A stretch of DNA of 64,000 nt from Billgrantia sulfidoxydans (GTDB taxonomy: Bacteria; Pseudomonadota; Gammaproteobacteria; Pseudomonadales; Halomonadaceae), in assembly GCF_017868775.1 (NCBI RefSeq), contig NZ_CP053381.1, positions 3,224,001 through 3,288,000 of the forward strand, read 5' to 3'. A program made the position numbers and the translations under genes. Shown here piece by piece: positions 35,986-47,747 of this stretch. A model generated the notes under the pieces. That model did no database searches. It was not told where the DNA came from and saw only the letters and a program-made list of their open reading frames with translations. Each line of letters begins with the position of its first letter. Position 1 is the first letter of the stretch.

Positions 35986-36960
35986 TTAGCCCAGCAGATG
36001 CTCGACCGCGGCGCGCTCTTCACGCAGCTCGTTCTCGGTGGCCTGCATCTTGGCACGGCTGAACTCGTCGATCTCGAGCCCCTGGACGATCTCGTAGTCG
36101 CCGTTCTGGCAGCGCACCGGATAGGAGTAGATGATGCCCTCGGCGATGCCGTAGCTGCCGTCGGACGGGATCGCCATGCTCACCACCTGGTCGGTGCCCA
36201 GCGCCCAGTCGCGCATGTGGTCGATGGCGGATGAGGCGGCGGAAGCGGCGGAAGAGGCGCCACGCGCCTTGATGATCGCCGCGCCGCGCTGCTGCACGGT
36301 GGGGATGAAGTCGTTCTCGTACCAGTCGCGCTCGACCAGCTCGAAGGCCGGCTTGCCGGCCACCTTGGTGTGGGCCAGGTCAGGGTACTGGGTGGCGCTG
36401 TGGTTGCCCCAGATGATCATGCTCTCGACGTCGGTGACGCGCTTGCCGGTCTTCTGCGCCAGCTGGGTCAGGGCGCGGTTGTGGTCGAGGCGTGTCATCG
36501 CGGTGAACTGACGCGGGCTGAGGTCCGGCGCGTTGCAGGAAGCGATCAGCGCATTGGTGTTGGCCGGGTTGCCCACCACCAGCACGCGCACGTTGCGGCT
36601 GGCGTTGTCGTTGAGCGCCTTGCCCTGCACGGAGAAGATCGCCGCGTTGGCTTCCAGCAGGTCCTTGCGCTCCATGCCCGGGCCGCGCGGACGCGCACCC
36701 ACCAGCAGGGCGAAGTCGGCGTCCTTGAAGGCGACGTTGGGATCGTCGGTGGCAACGATGTCCTGCACCAGCGGGAAGGCGCAGTCGTTCACCTCCATCA
36801 CCACGCCGTTCAGCGCATCCATGGCCTGCGGGATCTCGAGCAGCTGGAGGATGACGGGCTGATCGGGGCCCAGCATATCGCCTGCCGCGATACGGAAGAT
36901 GAGGGAGTAGCTGATCTGGCCGGCACCGCCGGTAATGGCAATACGTACGGGATCTTTCAC
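35986..36960 (-). CDS. mdh: malate dehydrogenase (NAD)
   Basis: A 324-residue TCA-cycle enzyme of the cytosolic-type MDH family. Motifs: [20 protein letters not shown] (NAD site), [31 protein letters not shown], the substrate-binding TRLDHNRA, and [13 protein letters not shown] with the catalytic His. The start is GTG 36960 with AAGGAG upstream; the ATG at 37077 adds unconserved residues. It stands alone with a shared terminator. Confidence 0.96.
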   Translation of the reverse strand: MKDPVRIAITGGAGQISYSLIFRIAAGDMLGPDQPVILQLLEIPQAMDALNGVVMEVNDCAFPLVQDIVATDDPNVAFKDADFALLVGARPRGPGMERKDLLEANAAIFSVQGKALNDNASRNVRVLVVGNPANTNALIASCNAPDLSPRQFTAMTRLDHNRALTQLAQKTGKRVTDVESMIIWGNHSATQYPDLAHTKVAGKPAFELVERDWYENDFIPTVQQRGAAIIKARGASSAASAASSAIDHMRDWALGTDQVVSMAIPSDGSYGIAEGIIYSYPVRCQNGDYEIVQGLEIDEFSRAKMQATENELREERAAVEHLLG

Positions 36961-37201
36961 TTGTTGCTCCTTCGGTTGAGCCGCCATGAGGGAATGAAGA
37001 TGAGCCGCGCGGGCTCTGCCCACCCTGGCCGGAATCGGGACCGCCAAGATGGTATGCCTGCAGTGCACAAAACTCAATCCGACCTCTGGTTAGGGAACAC
37101 CCGGCGCGCTGTCCGGGCGAGGCGACTGATACCCTTCGGCACATGCGCTATCATGCGGTGCCGAAATATGCTAATGCAGGCATTTACCCACGGAAGGCTC
37201 T

Positions 37202-38305
37202 ATGCTCAGACGCCCCCCCAATTCCGCGCTGCTGGCCGCCCTGGTGCTGCTGGCCCTCTTGCTGTGGCTGGTGCTCGGCGACTTCCAGCGCTTCCAGCAG
37301 CAGGCGCCTCCCGCCGAGGCTCCACAGACTGAGAGCCTGCCCCGGGTCGAATACCGGGTCAGCGAAGCCGCCTCCTACCAGCCGCGGCGAGTGGTCCAGG
37401 GGCAACTGGAAGCCTTCCGCGAGGTCGAGCTGCGCAGCCGCCATGCGGGGCGGGTGGCCGAGCTGCCGGTGGCCCAGGGCACGGCAGTGGACGCCGGCAC
37501 GCCCCTGCTGGTGCTGTCACGCGACGCCCTCGAGGCGCAGCTGGAGCGCGCCGAGGCTCAGCTCGAACTGGCCCGGGCCGAGCTTGCCGGGGCCAATGAC
37601 CTGCGCCAGCGCAACCTGATTTCCAGGCCCGAGCTGCTGCGCCTGCAGAGCAGCGTCAGCGTGGCGGCGGCGGACGTGGCGGAGCTGCGCCAAGCGCTCG
37701 ACGAGACCCGCCCGACGGCTCCCTTCGACGGTGTGCTCGACCGTCTCCACGTCGAGCTCGGCGAAGTGCTGCAGGTCGGCGAGGCCTACGCCCGCCTGGT
37801 CGACGACCGGCGCCTGACGGCCAGCGCCTGGGTCGCCCAGCGCGATGCCCAGGACCTGCGCCCCGGCCTGCCCACCGAGGTCAGGCTGCTGGACGGCAGC
37901 CGCTTGAGCGGGGAGTTGACCCACGTGGCCAGCCGCGCCGACGAGTCCACGCGCTCCTTCTACGTCGAGGCCGAGTTCGACAACCCCGAGCGTCGGCGCC
38001 TGGCCGGCGCCAGCGCGACCCTGGCGATCACCCTGCCCGAGCGCGAGGTGCACCGCTTCTCCCCCGCCCTGCTCGAACTGGACGAAGAGGGTCGGCTGCG
38101 GATCAAGCACCTGGACGACGACGATCGCGTGGTGAGCACGCCCGTCGGCCTGGTCGGCGCCGACGCCACGGCGGCCCGCGTCACCGGGCTGCCCGAGACG
38201 ATCCGGCTGATCACCCTCGGCGGCGGCTTCGTCGCGCCCGGCGATCGCGTCATCGCGGTTCCCGAGCCCAACTCGAACGGCACATCGTCCGAGGAGCCGC
38301 TCTGA
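37202..38305 (+). CDS. RND efflux system periplasmic adaptor (MFP)
   Basis: A 367-residue adaptor with one N-terminal membrane anchor (LLAALVLLALLLWLVLGDF), a split lipoyl domain (VELRSRHAGRVAELPVAQGT and RPTAPFDGVLDRLHVELGEV), a short helical hairpin and a beta-barrel domain. It links the inner-membrane pump encoded 1 bp downstream to an outer-membrane channel; no channel gene is nearby. The start ATG is preceded by GGAAGG. The substrate is unknown. Confidence 0.92.
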   Translation: MLRRPPNSALLAALVLLALLLWLVLGDFQRFQQQAPPAEAPQTESLPRVEYRVSEAASYQPRRVVQGQLEAFREVELRSRHAGRVAELPVAQGTAVDAGTPLLVLSRDALEAQLERAEAQLELARAELAGANDLRQRNLISRPELLRLQSSVSVAAADVAELRQALDETRPTAPFDGVLDRLHVELGEVLQVGEAYARLVDDRRLTASAWVAQRDAQDLRPGLPTEVRLLDGSRLSGELTHVASRADESTRSFYVEAEFDNPERRRLAGASATLAITLPEREVHRFSPALLELDEEGRLRIKHLDDDDRVVSTPVGLVGADATAARVTGLPETIRLITLGGGFVAPGDRVIAVPEPNSNGTSSEEPL

Positions 38306-38306
38306 C

Positions 38307-41300
38307 ATGCGCACCCTGATCGAGGCCGCGCTGGACCGTTCGCGCACCACCCTGCTGCTGCTGCTCGCTCTGCTGCTGTCCGGGCTCGCCGCCTGGCAGG
38401 CGGTGCCCAAGGAGGCCAACCCCGACGTCCCCATCCCGATGATCTACGTCTCGCTATCGCTCGAAGGCGTGAGCCCGGAGGACGGCGAGCGGCTGCTGGT
38501 GCGGCCCATGGAGCAGGAGCTGCGCACCATCGAGGGGGTGCGCAAGATGACCGCCCAGGCCAGCGAGGGGCACGCCGCGATCACGCTGGAGTTCGACGCC
38601 GGTTTCGACGCGCGCCAGGCGCTGGCCGACGTGCGCGAACGCGTCGACATCGCCAACGCCGAGCTTCCCGAGGAGGCCGACGAACCGCGCGTGGTGGAGG
38701 TCAACGTGGGGCTCTTCCCGGTGCTGACGCTGGGCCTCTCCGGCCCCATCGAGGAGACCCGCCGGCTGGCCATCGCCCGCCAGTTGCAGGATGCCATCGA
38801 GGGACTGCCGGAAGTGCTCGAGGTCGAGATCGGCGGCGAGAGCGAAGAGCTGATGGAGATCGTCGTCGACCCGCTGGTGCTCGACAGCTACGGCGTCGAC
38901 TTCACCGACCTGTTCAACCTGATCACGCGCAACAACCGGCTGGTCGCCGCCGGCAGCCTCGATACCGGCGCAGGGCGCAGCCCGGTGAAGGTGCCCGGCG
39001 TGATCGAGACCCTGGAAGACATCTTCGAGATGCCGGTCAAGGTGGACGGCGACCGCGTGGTGACCTTCGCCGACGTGGGCTGGATCCACCCCACCTTCAA
39101 GGATCCCGAGGGTTACGCCCGCATCGACGACGAACCGGCCCTGGTCCTGGAGATCTCCAAGCGCGCCGGGGCCAACCTGATCGCTACCATCGAAGGCGTG
39201 CGCGATATCCTGGCCGAGGCCGCCCCGCTGCTGCCCGAGGAGCTCTCCATCACCACCATCATGGACCAGTCGGTGACCGTCGAGCAGATGCTCTCGGAGC
39301 TGCTCAACAACGTGCTGACCGCCGTGGCCCTGGTGCTGATCGTGATCCTCGCGGCGATGGGGGTGCGTTCGGCGCTGATGGTGGGCCTGACCATTCCCGG
39401 CGCCTTCCTCACCGGTATCCTGCTGATCTGGGCGATCGGCTACACCCTCAACATCGTGGTGTTGTTCGCCCTCATTCTAGTCGCCGGCATGCTGGTGGAC
39501 GGCGCCATCGTGGTCAGCGAACTCGCCGACCGCCACCTGCGCGAGGGCCAGCCGCCGCACCAGGCCTGGGTCAACGCCGCGACCCGCATGAGCTGGCCGG
39601 TGATTGCCGCCACCGCCACCACCCTCGCCGTATTCTTTCCGCTGCTGTTCTGGCCCGGCGTGGTGGGCGAGTTCATGAAGTACCTGCCGGCCACGGTGAT
39701 CCTGTGCCTGCTCGCCTCGCTGGCCATGGCCCTGATCTTCCTGCCCACCCTTGGCGGGGTGTTCAGCACCCGTACCGCCCGCCCCCAGCGCAGCGAGGAA
39801 CTGGTCACCGCCGGCGGCCGGCTCTACCGCGCCATCCTCGCCCGGCTGCTGGCCCACCCCGGCACGACGCTGGCGATCGCCCTGCTGCTGATGGCGCTGA
39901 TCTTCGTCGCCTACGGCCGCTTCAACCATGGCGTGGAGTTCTTCCCCGCGGTCGAACCGGATAGCGCCCAGGTGGTGATCCGCTCCCGCGGCGACTTTTC
40001 CACCGCAGAGAAGGACGCCATCGTGCGCCGGGTCGAGGCGCGCCTGGCCGGCATGAGCGAGGTACAGGCGCTCTACGCCCGTTCCTATGGGGTGGCCAAC
40101 GAGCAGATCGGCGGTGACGTGATCGGCGTGGTGCAGTTCCAGCTGATCGACTGGCAGCAGCGGCGACCGGCGCGAACGATCATGAACGAGATGGCCGAGC
40201 GCACCGACGACCTGCCCGGGGTGGTGCTCGAGTTCCGCGAACAGGACATGGGACCCGGCGCGGGCAAGCCCATCGTGCTCGAGATCAGTGCCCAGCAGGA
40301 GGCCGCCGGCGAGGCGGCGGTGGAGGCAATCCGCGCGCAGATGGAGCGGCTGGGCGGCTTTAGCGACATCGAGGACAACCGCAGCCTGCCCGGCATCGAA
40401 TGGCGGCTCAACGTGGATCGCGCCGCTGCCGCCCGCATGGGCGCCGACGTCGCCGCGGTGGGCAGCGCCGTGCAGCTGGTCACCACGGGCCTGCAGGTGG
40501 CCACCTACCGCCCCGCTTACGCCCGCGACGAGGTCGACATCCGCGTGCGCCTGCCCGAGAGCTGGCGCAGCCTGGACCAGCTCGAGCGGCTGACCCTCAA
40601 CACGCCGCGCGGCCAGGTGCCGATCTCCCATTTCGCCAGCCTGGAGCCGGCGCCCAAGGTCGATACCCTGCACCGCATCGACGGCCAGCGCGCGATCACC
40701 CTGGAAGCCGACGTGGCCGAGGGGTTCCAGCCCGACGAGCGGCTGCGCACCCTGCTGGAGAGCCTGGGCCCGCCACCGGAGGGCGTGCGCGTCAACGTGG
40801 CCGGCGAACAGGAAGACCAGGAGCAGGCCAGCCGCTTCCTGATCACGGCCTTCCTGGTGGCGATCGCGCTGATGCTGCTGATCCTCGTCACGCAGTTCAA
40901 CAGCCTCTACCAGGCCCTGCTGGTGCTGTCGGCCATCGTCTTCTCCACCGCCGGGGTACTGATGGGCTTGCTGATCAACGGCCAACCGTTCGGCATCGTC
41001 ATGGTAGGCATGGGCATCATTGCCCTGGCCGGGATCGTGGTGAACAACAACATCGTGCTGATCGACACCTACAACGAGCTTCGCCAGGCGGGGCTGGCCC
41101 CGTATGAGGCGGCGCTGGGCGCAGGCGGCCTGCGCCTGCGCCCGGTGCTGCTCACCGCCATCACCACCGTGCTGGGCCTGATGCCGATGGTACTGGAGAT
41201 CAACGTCAACCTGTTCGCCCCGAGCCTGGGCATCGGCGCCCCCTCGACCCAGTGGTGGACCCAGCTCTCCAGCGCCATTGCCGGCGGACTGGTGTTCGCC

Positions 41301-41390
41301 ACCGGACTGACGCTGCTGCTCACCCCCTGCATGCTGGTGCTGTGGCAGCGTCGCCCGAGGCGCGAAGCGGCCAAACCCGCCGAGGCGTGA
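38307..41390 (+). CDS. RND efflux transporter permease
   Basis: A 1027-residue inner-membrane pump with twelve helices and two large periplasmic loops. Helix 1 is LLLLLALLLSGLAAWQAVPK. Helix 4 carries a single Asp in VAGMLVDGAIVVSELADRH, where drug pumps such as AcrB have Asp-Asp, so the proton relay differs from the classic type. The C-terminal helices hold GIIALAGIVVNNNIVLIDTY. Export driven by H+; drug-like or lipid-like substrates are usual, but not readable here. Forms an operon with its adaptor. Confidence 0.93.
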   Translation: MRTLIEAALDRSRTTLLLLLALLLSGLAAWQAVPKEANPDVPIPMIYVSLSLEGVSPEDGERLLVRPMEQELRTIEGVRKMTAQASEGHAAITLEFDAGFDARQALADVRERVDIANAELPEEADEPRVVEVNVGLFPVLTLGLSGPIEETRRLAIARQLQDAIEGLPEVLEVEIGGESEELMEIVVDPLVLDSYGVDFTDLFNLITRNNRLVAAGSLDTGAGRSPVKVPGVIETLEDIFEMPVKVDGDRVVTFADVGWIHPTFKDPEGYARIDDEPALVLEISKRAGANLIATIEGVRDILAEAAPLLPEELSITTIMDQSVTVEQMLSELLNNVLTAVALVLIVILAAMGVRSALMVGLTIPGAFLTGILLIWAIGYTLNIVVLFALILVAGMLVDGAIVVSELADRHLREGQPPHQAWVNAATRMSWPVIAATATTLAVFFPLLFWPGVVGEFMKYLPATVILCLLASLAMALIFLPTLGGVFSTRTARPQRSEELVTAGGRLYRAILARLLAHPGTTLAIALLLMALIFVAYGRFNHGVEFFPAVEPDSAQVVIRSRGDFSTAEKDAIVRRVEARLAGMSEVQALYARSYGVANEQIGGDVIGVVQFQLIDWQQRRPARTIMNEMAERTDDLPGVVLEFREQDMGPGAGKPIVLEISAQQEAAGEAAVEAIRAQMERLGGFSDIEDNRSLPGIEWRLNVDRAAAARMGADVAAVGSAVQLVTTGLQVATYRPAYARDEVDIRVRLPESWRSLDQLERLTLNTPRGQVPISHFASLEPAPKVDTLHRIDGQRAITLEADVAEGFQPDERLRTLLESLGPPPEGVRVNVAGEQEDQEQASRFLITAFLVAIALMLLILVTQFNSLYQALLVLSAIVFSTAGVLMGLLINGQPFGIVMVGMGIIALAGIVVNNNIVLIDTYNELRQAGLAPYEAALGAGGLRLRPVLLTAITTVLGLMPMVLEINVNLFAPSLGIGAPSTQWWTQLSSAIAGGLVFATGLTLLLTPCMLVLWQRRPRREAAKPAEA

Positions 41391-41425
41391 GCCCTATCGT
41401 CGAGAGAACGGACATAAGACGCAAC

Positions 41426-41457
41426 GGCGCCGCTCCGATACGAGTCGGAGCGGCGCC
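41426..41457. repeat. 13-bp hairpin between the convergent RND and rsd genes
   Basis: GGCGCCGCTCCGA (41426-41438), 6-nt loop, TCGGAGCGGCGCC (41445-41457). It is a perfect stem in the 95-bp gap between two convergent genes, so termination is the likely use, although neither strand has a U tract. Confidence 0.6.
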
Positions 41458-41485
41458 TGAAAGAATCGGCCTGTCAGTCAGGCGG

Positions 41486-41974
41486 TTACTCGGTCTGGGC
41501 TTCCGCCTTGGGCGTATGCGCCGCGTGAAGACGTGCGATCAGCTGGTCTTCCAGGGCGAAGCGCTCGGTCAGTCCCTTGGCCAGACGGTCGAGCCAGGCG
41601 GGCAAGCGAGGCAGGAAGTGCTGGCAGCGTACCGGGGTCGAGTAGTCGGCATCGAAGGCCAGGACCAGCTCGGTGGAGAGCTCCAGCCGCTCGAGCAGCT
41701 TGCCGGCGATCTCCAGGGCTTCATGGTCCTCGAAGGCGTTGGCCTCCTCGCGCAGCTGCGGGTAGATCTCGAAATGGCCGGCGCTGATGTAGTCCATCAG
41801 CAGCTCGCTGAAGCGATCGATCTGCGGCTTGCTCACGGCCTCCAGCTCGGTATCGCAGGCCTCCTTGAGCTCGAGGAAGCTGACTAGCAAATCGCGACGT
41901 TCATCCAGCCATCGGTCGATCAGCTGATGCACGCCACCCCAGCGCTCCCTGGCCGTCTTGCACTGTTCCAGCAT
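41486..41974 (-). CDS. rsd: regulator of sigma D (Rsd/AlgQ)
   Basis: A 162-residue all-helical protein of the Rsd/AlgQ family, which binds the main sigma factor region 4 and shifts polymerase use. It shows RERWGGVHQLIDRWLDERRD at the N-terminus and GHFEIYPQLREEANAF, conserved in the family. In pseudomonads the gene neighbours dsbB. Here dsbB is 13.8 kb away on the same strand, with the anthranilate block between them. Confidence 0.9.
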   Translation of the reverse strand: MLEQCKTARERWGGVHQLIDRWLDERRDLLVSFLELKEACDTELEAVSKPQIDRFSELLMDYISAGHFEIYPQLREEANAFEDHEALEIAGKLLERLELSTELVLAFDADYSTPVRCQHFLPRLPAWLDRLAKGLTERFALEDQLIARLHAAHTPKAEAQTE

Positions 41975-42103
41975 CGTGAGCCTCCTTCCCTAATGCAGCC
42001 GGTTCCGCTCGTCGGACCCACCGAGCTCGAAGCCCCAGACTCGCCGTTGCCAACCTGCCTGTCAATCCTTGGGCGGGCGAAAATTTCGCTCACACCAATA
42101 AGT

Positions 42104-42129
42104 TTCAAGCTTGAAATTTCAAGCTTGAA
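42104..42129. promoter_or_regulatory. 26-bp double palindrome, probable MarR operator of the anthranilate operon
   Basis: Two copies of the 12-bp palindrome TTCAAGCTTGAA (42104-42115 and 42118-42129), separated by AT, make a perfect 26-bp palindrome. A possible promoter overlaps it: -35 TTGAAC (42125-42130), 17-nt spacer, -10 TAGCCT (42148-42153, weak). TTCAA/TTGAA sites are typical of MarR proteins that sense aromatic CoA thioesters. The regulator at 45229, the third gene of the operon, is the obvious candidate. The site is 60 bp before the first start codon. Confidence 0.68.
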
Positions 42130-42188
42130 CTATCTGCTTTTCGGGTCTAGCCTGCAATCAAGTACAACAACGATACGGCCGCCCCATC

Positions 42189-44474
42189 ATGAGAATCGCC
42201 TGCCTCGGCGGAGGCCCCGCCGGCCTCTACTTCGCCATCAGCATGAAGCGCCGCGATCCCTCCCACGAGATCGTGGTAATCGAGCGCAACCGCCCCGACG
42301 ACACCTTCGGCTGGGGCGTGGTGCTCTCCGATGAGACCCTGGACAACCTCGCCGCCAACGACGCCGAGAGCGCCGCACGCATCCGCGAGCACTTCGCTTA
42401 CTGGGACGACATCGCCGTGATCCACGACGGCGTGCGCACCGTCTCCACCGGCCACGGCTTCTGCGGCATCGGTCGCCACCGGCTGCTGCTCCTGCTGCAG
42501 CAGCGCGCCCGCGAGCTTGGCGTCGAGCTGCGCTTCGAGACCGACGTGCCCGAAGAGCGCATCGACGAGCTGCGCCGCGAATTCGACCTGGTGCTGGCCG
42601 CCGACGGCCTCAATTCGCGCACTCGCCAGCGCTACGCCGAGCATTTCGAACCCGACATCGAGGTGCGCGCCTGCAAGTTCGTCTGGCTCGGCACCCACCA
42701 GACCTTCGACGACGCCTTCACCTTCATCTTCGAGAAGACCGAGCACGGCTGGGTGTGGGCCCATGCCTACCAGTTCGATGCCGACACCGCGACCTTCATC
42801 GTCGAGTGCAGCGAGCCCACCTGGCGCGCCTTCGGCTTCGGCGAGATGAGCAAGGAGGAGTCGATCGCCACCTGCGAGCGGATCTTCGCCCGGCACCTCG
42901 GCGGTCATGCGCTGATGAGCAACGCCCACCACATTCGTGGCTCGGCGTGGATCAATTTCCCCCGGGTGCTGTGCGCGCGCTGGAGCTTCGACAACGTGGT
43001 GCTGATGGGCGACGCCGCCGCCACCGCGCACTTCTCCATCGGCTCGGGCACCAAGCTGGCACTGGAGAGCGCCATCGCGCTGGCCGATTACCTGCACAGC
43101 GAGCCCGACATGGCCAGCGCCTTCGCCCGCTACGAGGAGGAGCGCCGCCTCGAGGTGCTGCGGCTGCAGTCGGCGGCGCGCAACTCCACCGAGTGGTTCG
43201 AGCAGGTCGAGCGCTACCTGGACCTCGACCCGGTGCAGTTCAACTATTCGCTGCTGACCCGCTCCCAGCGCATCAGCCACGAGAACCTGCGCCTGCGCGA
43301 TCCGGCATGGCTCGAGAGCGCCGAGCGCTGGTTCCAGGCCCAGGCCGGCAACGAGGGCAGCGCGCGGGCGCCGATGTTCGCCCCCTACCGACTGCGCGAC
43401 ATGCAGCTCGTCAATCGCGTGGTGGTCTCGCCCATGGCCCAGTACAAGGCGGTGGACGGCAGCCCCACCGACTGGCACTTCGTGCACTACGCCGAGCGCG
43501 CCAAGGGCGGCGCCGGGCTGGTCTATACCGAGATGACCTGCGTCTCGCCGGAGGGGCGCATCACGCCGGGCTGCCCGGGGCTCTACGCCCCCGAGCACGA
43601 GGCGGCGTGGAAGCGCCTGTGCGACTTCGTCCACGCCGAGACGCCGGCCAGGCTGTGCGCCCAGATCGGCCACTCCGGGCCCAAGGGCTCGACCCAGCTC
43701 GGCTGGCAGGAGATGGACGCGCCGCTCGCCGAGGGCAACTGGCCGATTCTGGCGGCCTCCGCCGTGCCCTGGTCGCCACGCAACCAGGTGCCCAGGCCCA
43801 TGACGCGTGCCGACATGGACCGGGTGCGCGACGAATTCGTCGCCGCCGCGCAGATGGCCGAGCGCGCCGGCTTCGACATGCTCGAGGTGCATGCCGCCCA
43901 CGGCTACCTGCTCTCCTCGTTCATCACGCCGCTGACCAACCGCCGCGACGACGAATACGGCGGCTCGCTGACGAACCGCATGCGCTATCCGCTGGAGGTG
44001 ATTCGCGCGGTGCGCCAGGTGTGGCCCGCGCACAAGCCGCTCTCGGTGCGTATCTCGGCCAACGACTGGGTCGGCGACGAGGGGGTGACGCCTGACGAAG
44101 CCGTCGAGATCGCCCGCCTGCTCCAGGCCGCCGAGGTCGACATCGTCGACGTCTCCGCCGGGCAGACCTCGACCCGGGCGCGACCTGTCTACGGGCGCAT
44201 GTTCCAGACCCCCTTCTCGGACCGCATCCGCAACGAGACCGGCATGGCCACCATGGCGGTGGGCAACATTTACCAGGCCGACCACGTCAACTCGATCCTG
44301 ATGGCCGGCCGCGCCGACCTGGTGTGCCTGGCCCGCCCGCACCTGGCCGATCCCTACTGGACGCTGCACGCCGCCGCGGGCATTCAGGACCGCGAATGCG
44401 ACTGGCCGGCCCCCTACCGTGCCGGGCGTGACCAGCTGCAGCGCCTGGCCGAGCGCGGCGAGGGGTGGGTATGA
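42189..44474 (+). CDS. abmA: 2-aminobenzoyl-CoA (anthraniloyl-CoA) monooxygenase/reductase
   Basis: A 761-residue fusion that hydroxylates and then reduces 2-aminobenzoyl-CoA, giving a non-aromatic 2-amino-5-oxocyclohexenecarboxyl-CoA. The first ~380 residues are an FAD monooxygenase ([48 protein letters not shown]). From about 390 an old-yellow-enzyme domain follows ([20 protein letters not shown], the [17 protein letters not shown] motif, [13 protein letters not shown]). The same architecture is often called salicylyl-CoA 5-hydroxylase; the ligase, RidA and hydrolase neighbours favour the anthranilate role. First gene of the operon; the SDR start overlaps its stop. Confidence 0.85.
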   Translation: MRIACLGGGPAGLYFAISMKRRDPSHEIVVIERNRPDDTFGWGVVLSDETLDNLAANDAESAARIREHFAYWDDIAVIHDGVRTVSTGHGFCGIGRHRLLLLLQQRARELGVELRFETDVPEERIDELRREFDLVLAADGLNSRTRQRYAEHFEPDIEVRACKFVWLGTHQTFDDAFTFIFEKTEHGWVWAHAYQFDADTATFIVECSEPTWRAFGFGEMSKEESIATCERIFARHLGGHALMSNAHHIRGSAWINFPRVLCARWSFDNVVLMGDAAATAHFSIGSGTKLALESAIALADYLHSEPDMASAFARYEEERRLEVLRLQSAARNSTEWFEQVERYLDLDPVQFNYSLLTRSQRISHENLRLRDPAWLESAERWFQAQAGNEGSARAPMFAPYRLRDMQLVNRVVVSPMAQYKAVDGSPTDWHFVHYAERAKGGAGLVYTEMTCVSPEGRITPGCPGLYAPEHEAAWKRLCDFVHAETPARLCAQIGHSGPKGSTQLGWQEMDAPLAEGNWPILAASAVPWSPRNQVPRPMTRADMDRVRDEFVAAAQMAERAGFDMLEVHAAHGYLLSSFITPLTNRRDDEYGGSLTNRMRYPLEVIRAVRQVWPAHKPLSVRISANDWVGDEGVTPDEAVEIARLLQAAEVDIVDVSAGQTSTRARPVYGRMFQTPFSDRIRNETGMATMAVGNIYQADHVNSILMAGRADLVCLARPHLADPYWTLHAAAGIQDRECDWPAPYRAGRDQLQRLAERGEGWV

Positions 44475-45232
44475 CCATGAGCACGACCATGCATCCCCTC
44501 GACGGCAAGCGCGTGGTGATCACCGGCGGCGGCAGCGGCATCGGCGCCGACATGGCGCTGGCCTTCGCCGAGACCGGCGCCGAGGTGACCATCACCGGAC
44601 GGCGCCGCGAGTCGCTGGAGGCGACGGCCGGACGCCACCCGGCCATCACTTTCGTGATCGCCGACGTCACCCGGGAAACCGATATGGTCGCCCTGTTCGA
44701 GCGCCTGGGCGAAGTCGACATCGTGATCGCCAACGCCGGGGCCGCCGAGAGTGCACCGCTGGCCAGGACCGGCCTCGAGCAGTGGCAGCGCATGCTGGAG
44801 GTCAACCTGACCGGCGCGTTCCTGACCCTGCGCGAGGGCCTGAAACACCTGCGCGAGGGCGGCCGGCTGATCGCCGTGGCCTCCACCGCCGGGCTCAAGG
44901 GCTATGCCTACGTGGCGCCCTACTGCGCCGCCAAGCACGGCGTGGTGGGCCTGGTGCGCGCCCTGGCCCAGGAGGTGGCGGGGCGCGACATCACCGTCAA
45001 TGCGCTGTGTCCCGGCTTCACCGAGACCCCGCTGCTGGAGGAGAGCATCGCCACCATCGTGGCCAAGACCGGCCAGAGCCCCGAGCAGGCCCGTGCCCAC
45101 CTGCAATCGACCAATCCCCGCGGCCGGCTCGTCCAGCCCGCCGAGGTCACCGCCACCGCACTGTGGCTGTGCGGCCCGCATAGCGGCGCCATCCACGGCC
45201 AGGCGATCTCCATCTCGGGAGGTGAGACATGA
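44471..45232 (+). CDS. short-chain dehydrogenase/reductase of the anthranilate operon
   Basis: A 253-residue SDR with the cofactor motif [17 protein letters not shown], the catalytic Ser (VASTAGLKG) and YCAAKHG with Tyr and Lys. It likely oxidises or reduces a hydroxyacyl- or oxo-cyclohexane-CoA made after the monooxygenase/reductase step. Start at ATG 44471, overlapping the stop of the previous gene (ATGA); the next gene starts inside its own stop, so all three are coupled. Confidence 0.85.
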   Translation: MTMSTTMHPLDGKRVVITGGGSGIGADMALAFAETGAEVTITGRRRESLEATAGRHPAITFVIADVTRETDMVALFERLGEVDIVIANAGAAESAPLARTGLEQWQRMLEVNLTGAFLTLREGLKHLREGGRLIAVASTAGLKGYAYVAPYCAAKHGVVGLVRALAQEVAGRDITVNALCPGFTETPLLEESIATIVAKTGQSPEQARAHLQSTNPRGRLVQPAEVTATALWLCGPHSGAIHGQAISISGGET

Positions 45233-45696
45233 CGGCCCCACCGCTGAAAGCGGAAACCCTGAGCAAGGAGCGCCTGCGCCTGTGGCTGCGCATGCTGCGG
45301 GTGACCCGCCAGGTCGAGGCGGCGCTGCGCGAGAAGCTGCGCCTCGAGTTCGACTCCACCCTGCCGCGCTTCGACGTCATGGCGGCGCTGTTCCGCGAAC
45401 GCGAGGGGCTCAAGATGAACGAACTCTCCAAGCGACTGCGCGTCTCCAACGGCAACGTCACCGGCATCGTCGACCGCCTGGCCGACGACGGCCTGGTCGA
45501 GCGCATTGCCATCGAGGGCGACCGCCGCGCTACCCGGGTGCGCCTCACCCCCGCCGGGCGCGACGCCTTCAGCGTCATGGCAAAGGCCCATGAGGGCTGG
45601 GTCGACGAACTGCTGGCTGGCGTCGACGCCGAGGACGCCCACCACATCGGCGAGCTGCTGCACGGCTTGCCGGCCGACACGGGAGCACAACGATGA
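45229..45696 (+). CDS. MarR family regulator of the anthranilate operon
   Basis: A 155-residue winged-helix protein: [40 protein letters not shown] for the recognition helix, and the wing [16 protein letters not shown]. It overlaps the SDR stop and the next start (both ATGA-type), so it is made with the operon it probably controls. The double TTCAAGCTTGAA palindrome at 42104-42129 is its likely site, and a CoA thioester its likely inducer, by analogy with BadR/CouR-type MarR proteins. Confidence 0.85.
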   Translation: MTAPPLKAETLSKERLRLWLRMLRVTRQVEAALREKLRLEFDSTLPRFDVMAALFREREGLKMNELSKRLRVSNGNVTGIVDRLADDGLVERIAIEGDRRATRVRLTPAGRDAFSVMAKAHEGWVDELLAGVDAEDAHHIGELLHGLPADTGAQR

Positions 45697-46502
45697 AACT
45701 GGCCGACCTGACGCCCAGGCATTTCCTGTGGCGCATGGAGGGCGAGGTGGCAGTGATTCGCCTCGACCGCCCCGAGCGCAAGAACCCGCTCACCTTCGAC
45801 AGCTACGCCGAGCTGCGCGACACCTTTCGCGACCTGGTCTATGCCGAAGATGTGAAAGCCGTGGTGTTCGCTCCCAATGGCGGCAACTTCTGCTCCGGCG
45901 GCGACGTTCACGAGATCATCGCCCCGCTGGTCGGGCGCGACATGAAGGGCCTGCTCGAATTCACCCGCATGACCGGCGATCTGGTCAAGGCAATGATCCA
46001 CTGCGGAAAACCGGTGATCAGCGCCGTGGACGGTGTCTGCGTCGGTGCCGGCGCGATCATCGCCATGGCCTCGGACATCCGCTTTGCCACGCCCCGTGCC
46101 AGCACCGCCTTCCTCTTCACCCGGGTGGGCCTGGCCGGCTGCGACATGGGGGCCTGCGCCATGCTACCGCGCATCATCGGTCAGGGCCGCGCCGCCGACC
46201 TGCTCTACAGCGGGCGCAGCATGAGCGCCGAAGAAGGCCATCAATGGGGTTTCTACAACCGCCTGGTGGAGGTAGAGACGCTCGAGGCCGAGGCCATCGC
46301 CTACGCCACCCGCTTGGCCAGCGGCCCAACCTTCGCCCACGGCATCACCAAGACCCAGCTCAACCAGGAGTGGTCGATGAGCCTGGAGCAGGCCATCGAG
46401 GCCGAAGCCCAGGCCCAGGCGATCTGCATGCAGACCCGCGACTTCGAGCGTGCCTACCGCGCCTTTGCCGCCAAGCAGAAGCCCCAGTTCCAGGGGGACT
46501 GA
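45693..46502 (+). CDS. enoyl-CoA hydratase/isomerase family protein
   Basis: A 269-residue crotonase-fold enzyme. It shows [20 protein letters not shown], the oxyanion-hole stretch [13 protein letters not shown], and [20 protein letters not shown]. Probably hydrates or opens the ring of the cyclohexene-carboxyl-CoA intermediate. It overlaps the MarR stop by 4 bp and is followed after 20 bp by the acyl-CoA dehydrogenase. Confidence 0.88.
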   Translation: MKLADLTPRHFLWRMEGEVAVIRLDRPERKNPLTFDSYAELRDTFRDLVYAEDVKAVVFAPNGGNFCSGGDVHEIIAPLVGRDMKGLLEFTRMTGDLVKAMIHCGKPVISAVDGVCVGAGAIIAMASDIRFATPRASTAFLFTRVGLAGCDMGACAMLPRIIGQGRAADLLYSGRSMSAEEGHQWGFYNRLVEVETLEAEAIAYATRLASGPTFAHGITKTQLNQEWSMSLEQAIEAEAQAQAICMQTRDFERAYRAFAAKQKPQFQGD

Positions 46503-46522
46503 GCGCCCAGGGAGACTTAGCA

Positions 46523-47674
<1,152 letters not shown>

Positions 47675-47747
47675 AGAGACGCCAGACCCGTATCCCCCTG
47701 TCGACGCCTCGGCGCCGAACAACAACAACGACGTACGGAGAATGGTC

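Noticed and set aside
39477..40985. A 502-codon frame on the minus strand
   Set aside because: Antisense of the RND permease, with His/Gln-rich low-complexity composition.
42147..44369. A 740-codon open frame on the minus strand
   Set aside because: Antisense shadow of the 2-aminobenzoyl-CoA monooxygenase/reductase gene; its sequence has no recognisable domain.
42189..44474. Salicylyl-CoA 5-hydroxylase (gentisate route) as first choice
   Set aside because: The fused reductase half, the 2-aminobenzoate-type ligase, RidA and the formamidase-like neighbour fit anthranilate better; no gentisate dioxygenase is present.
45506..46522. A 339-codon N-terminal extension of the acyl-CoA dehydrogenase
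   Set aside because: It overlaps the enoyl-CoA hydratase in another frame, is Arg/His-rich, and a good ribosome site precedes ATG 46523.
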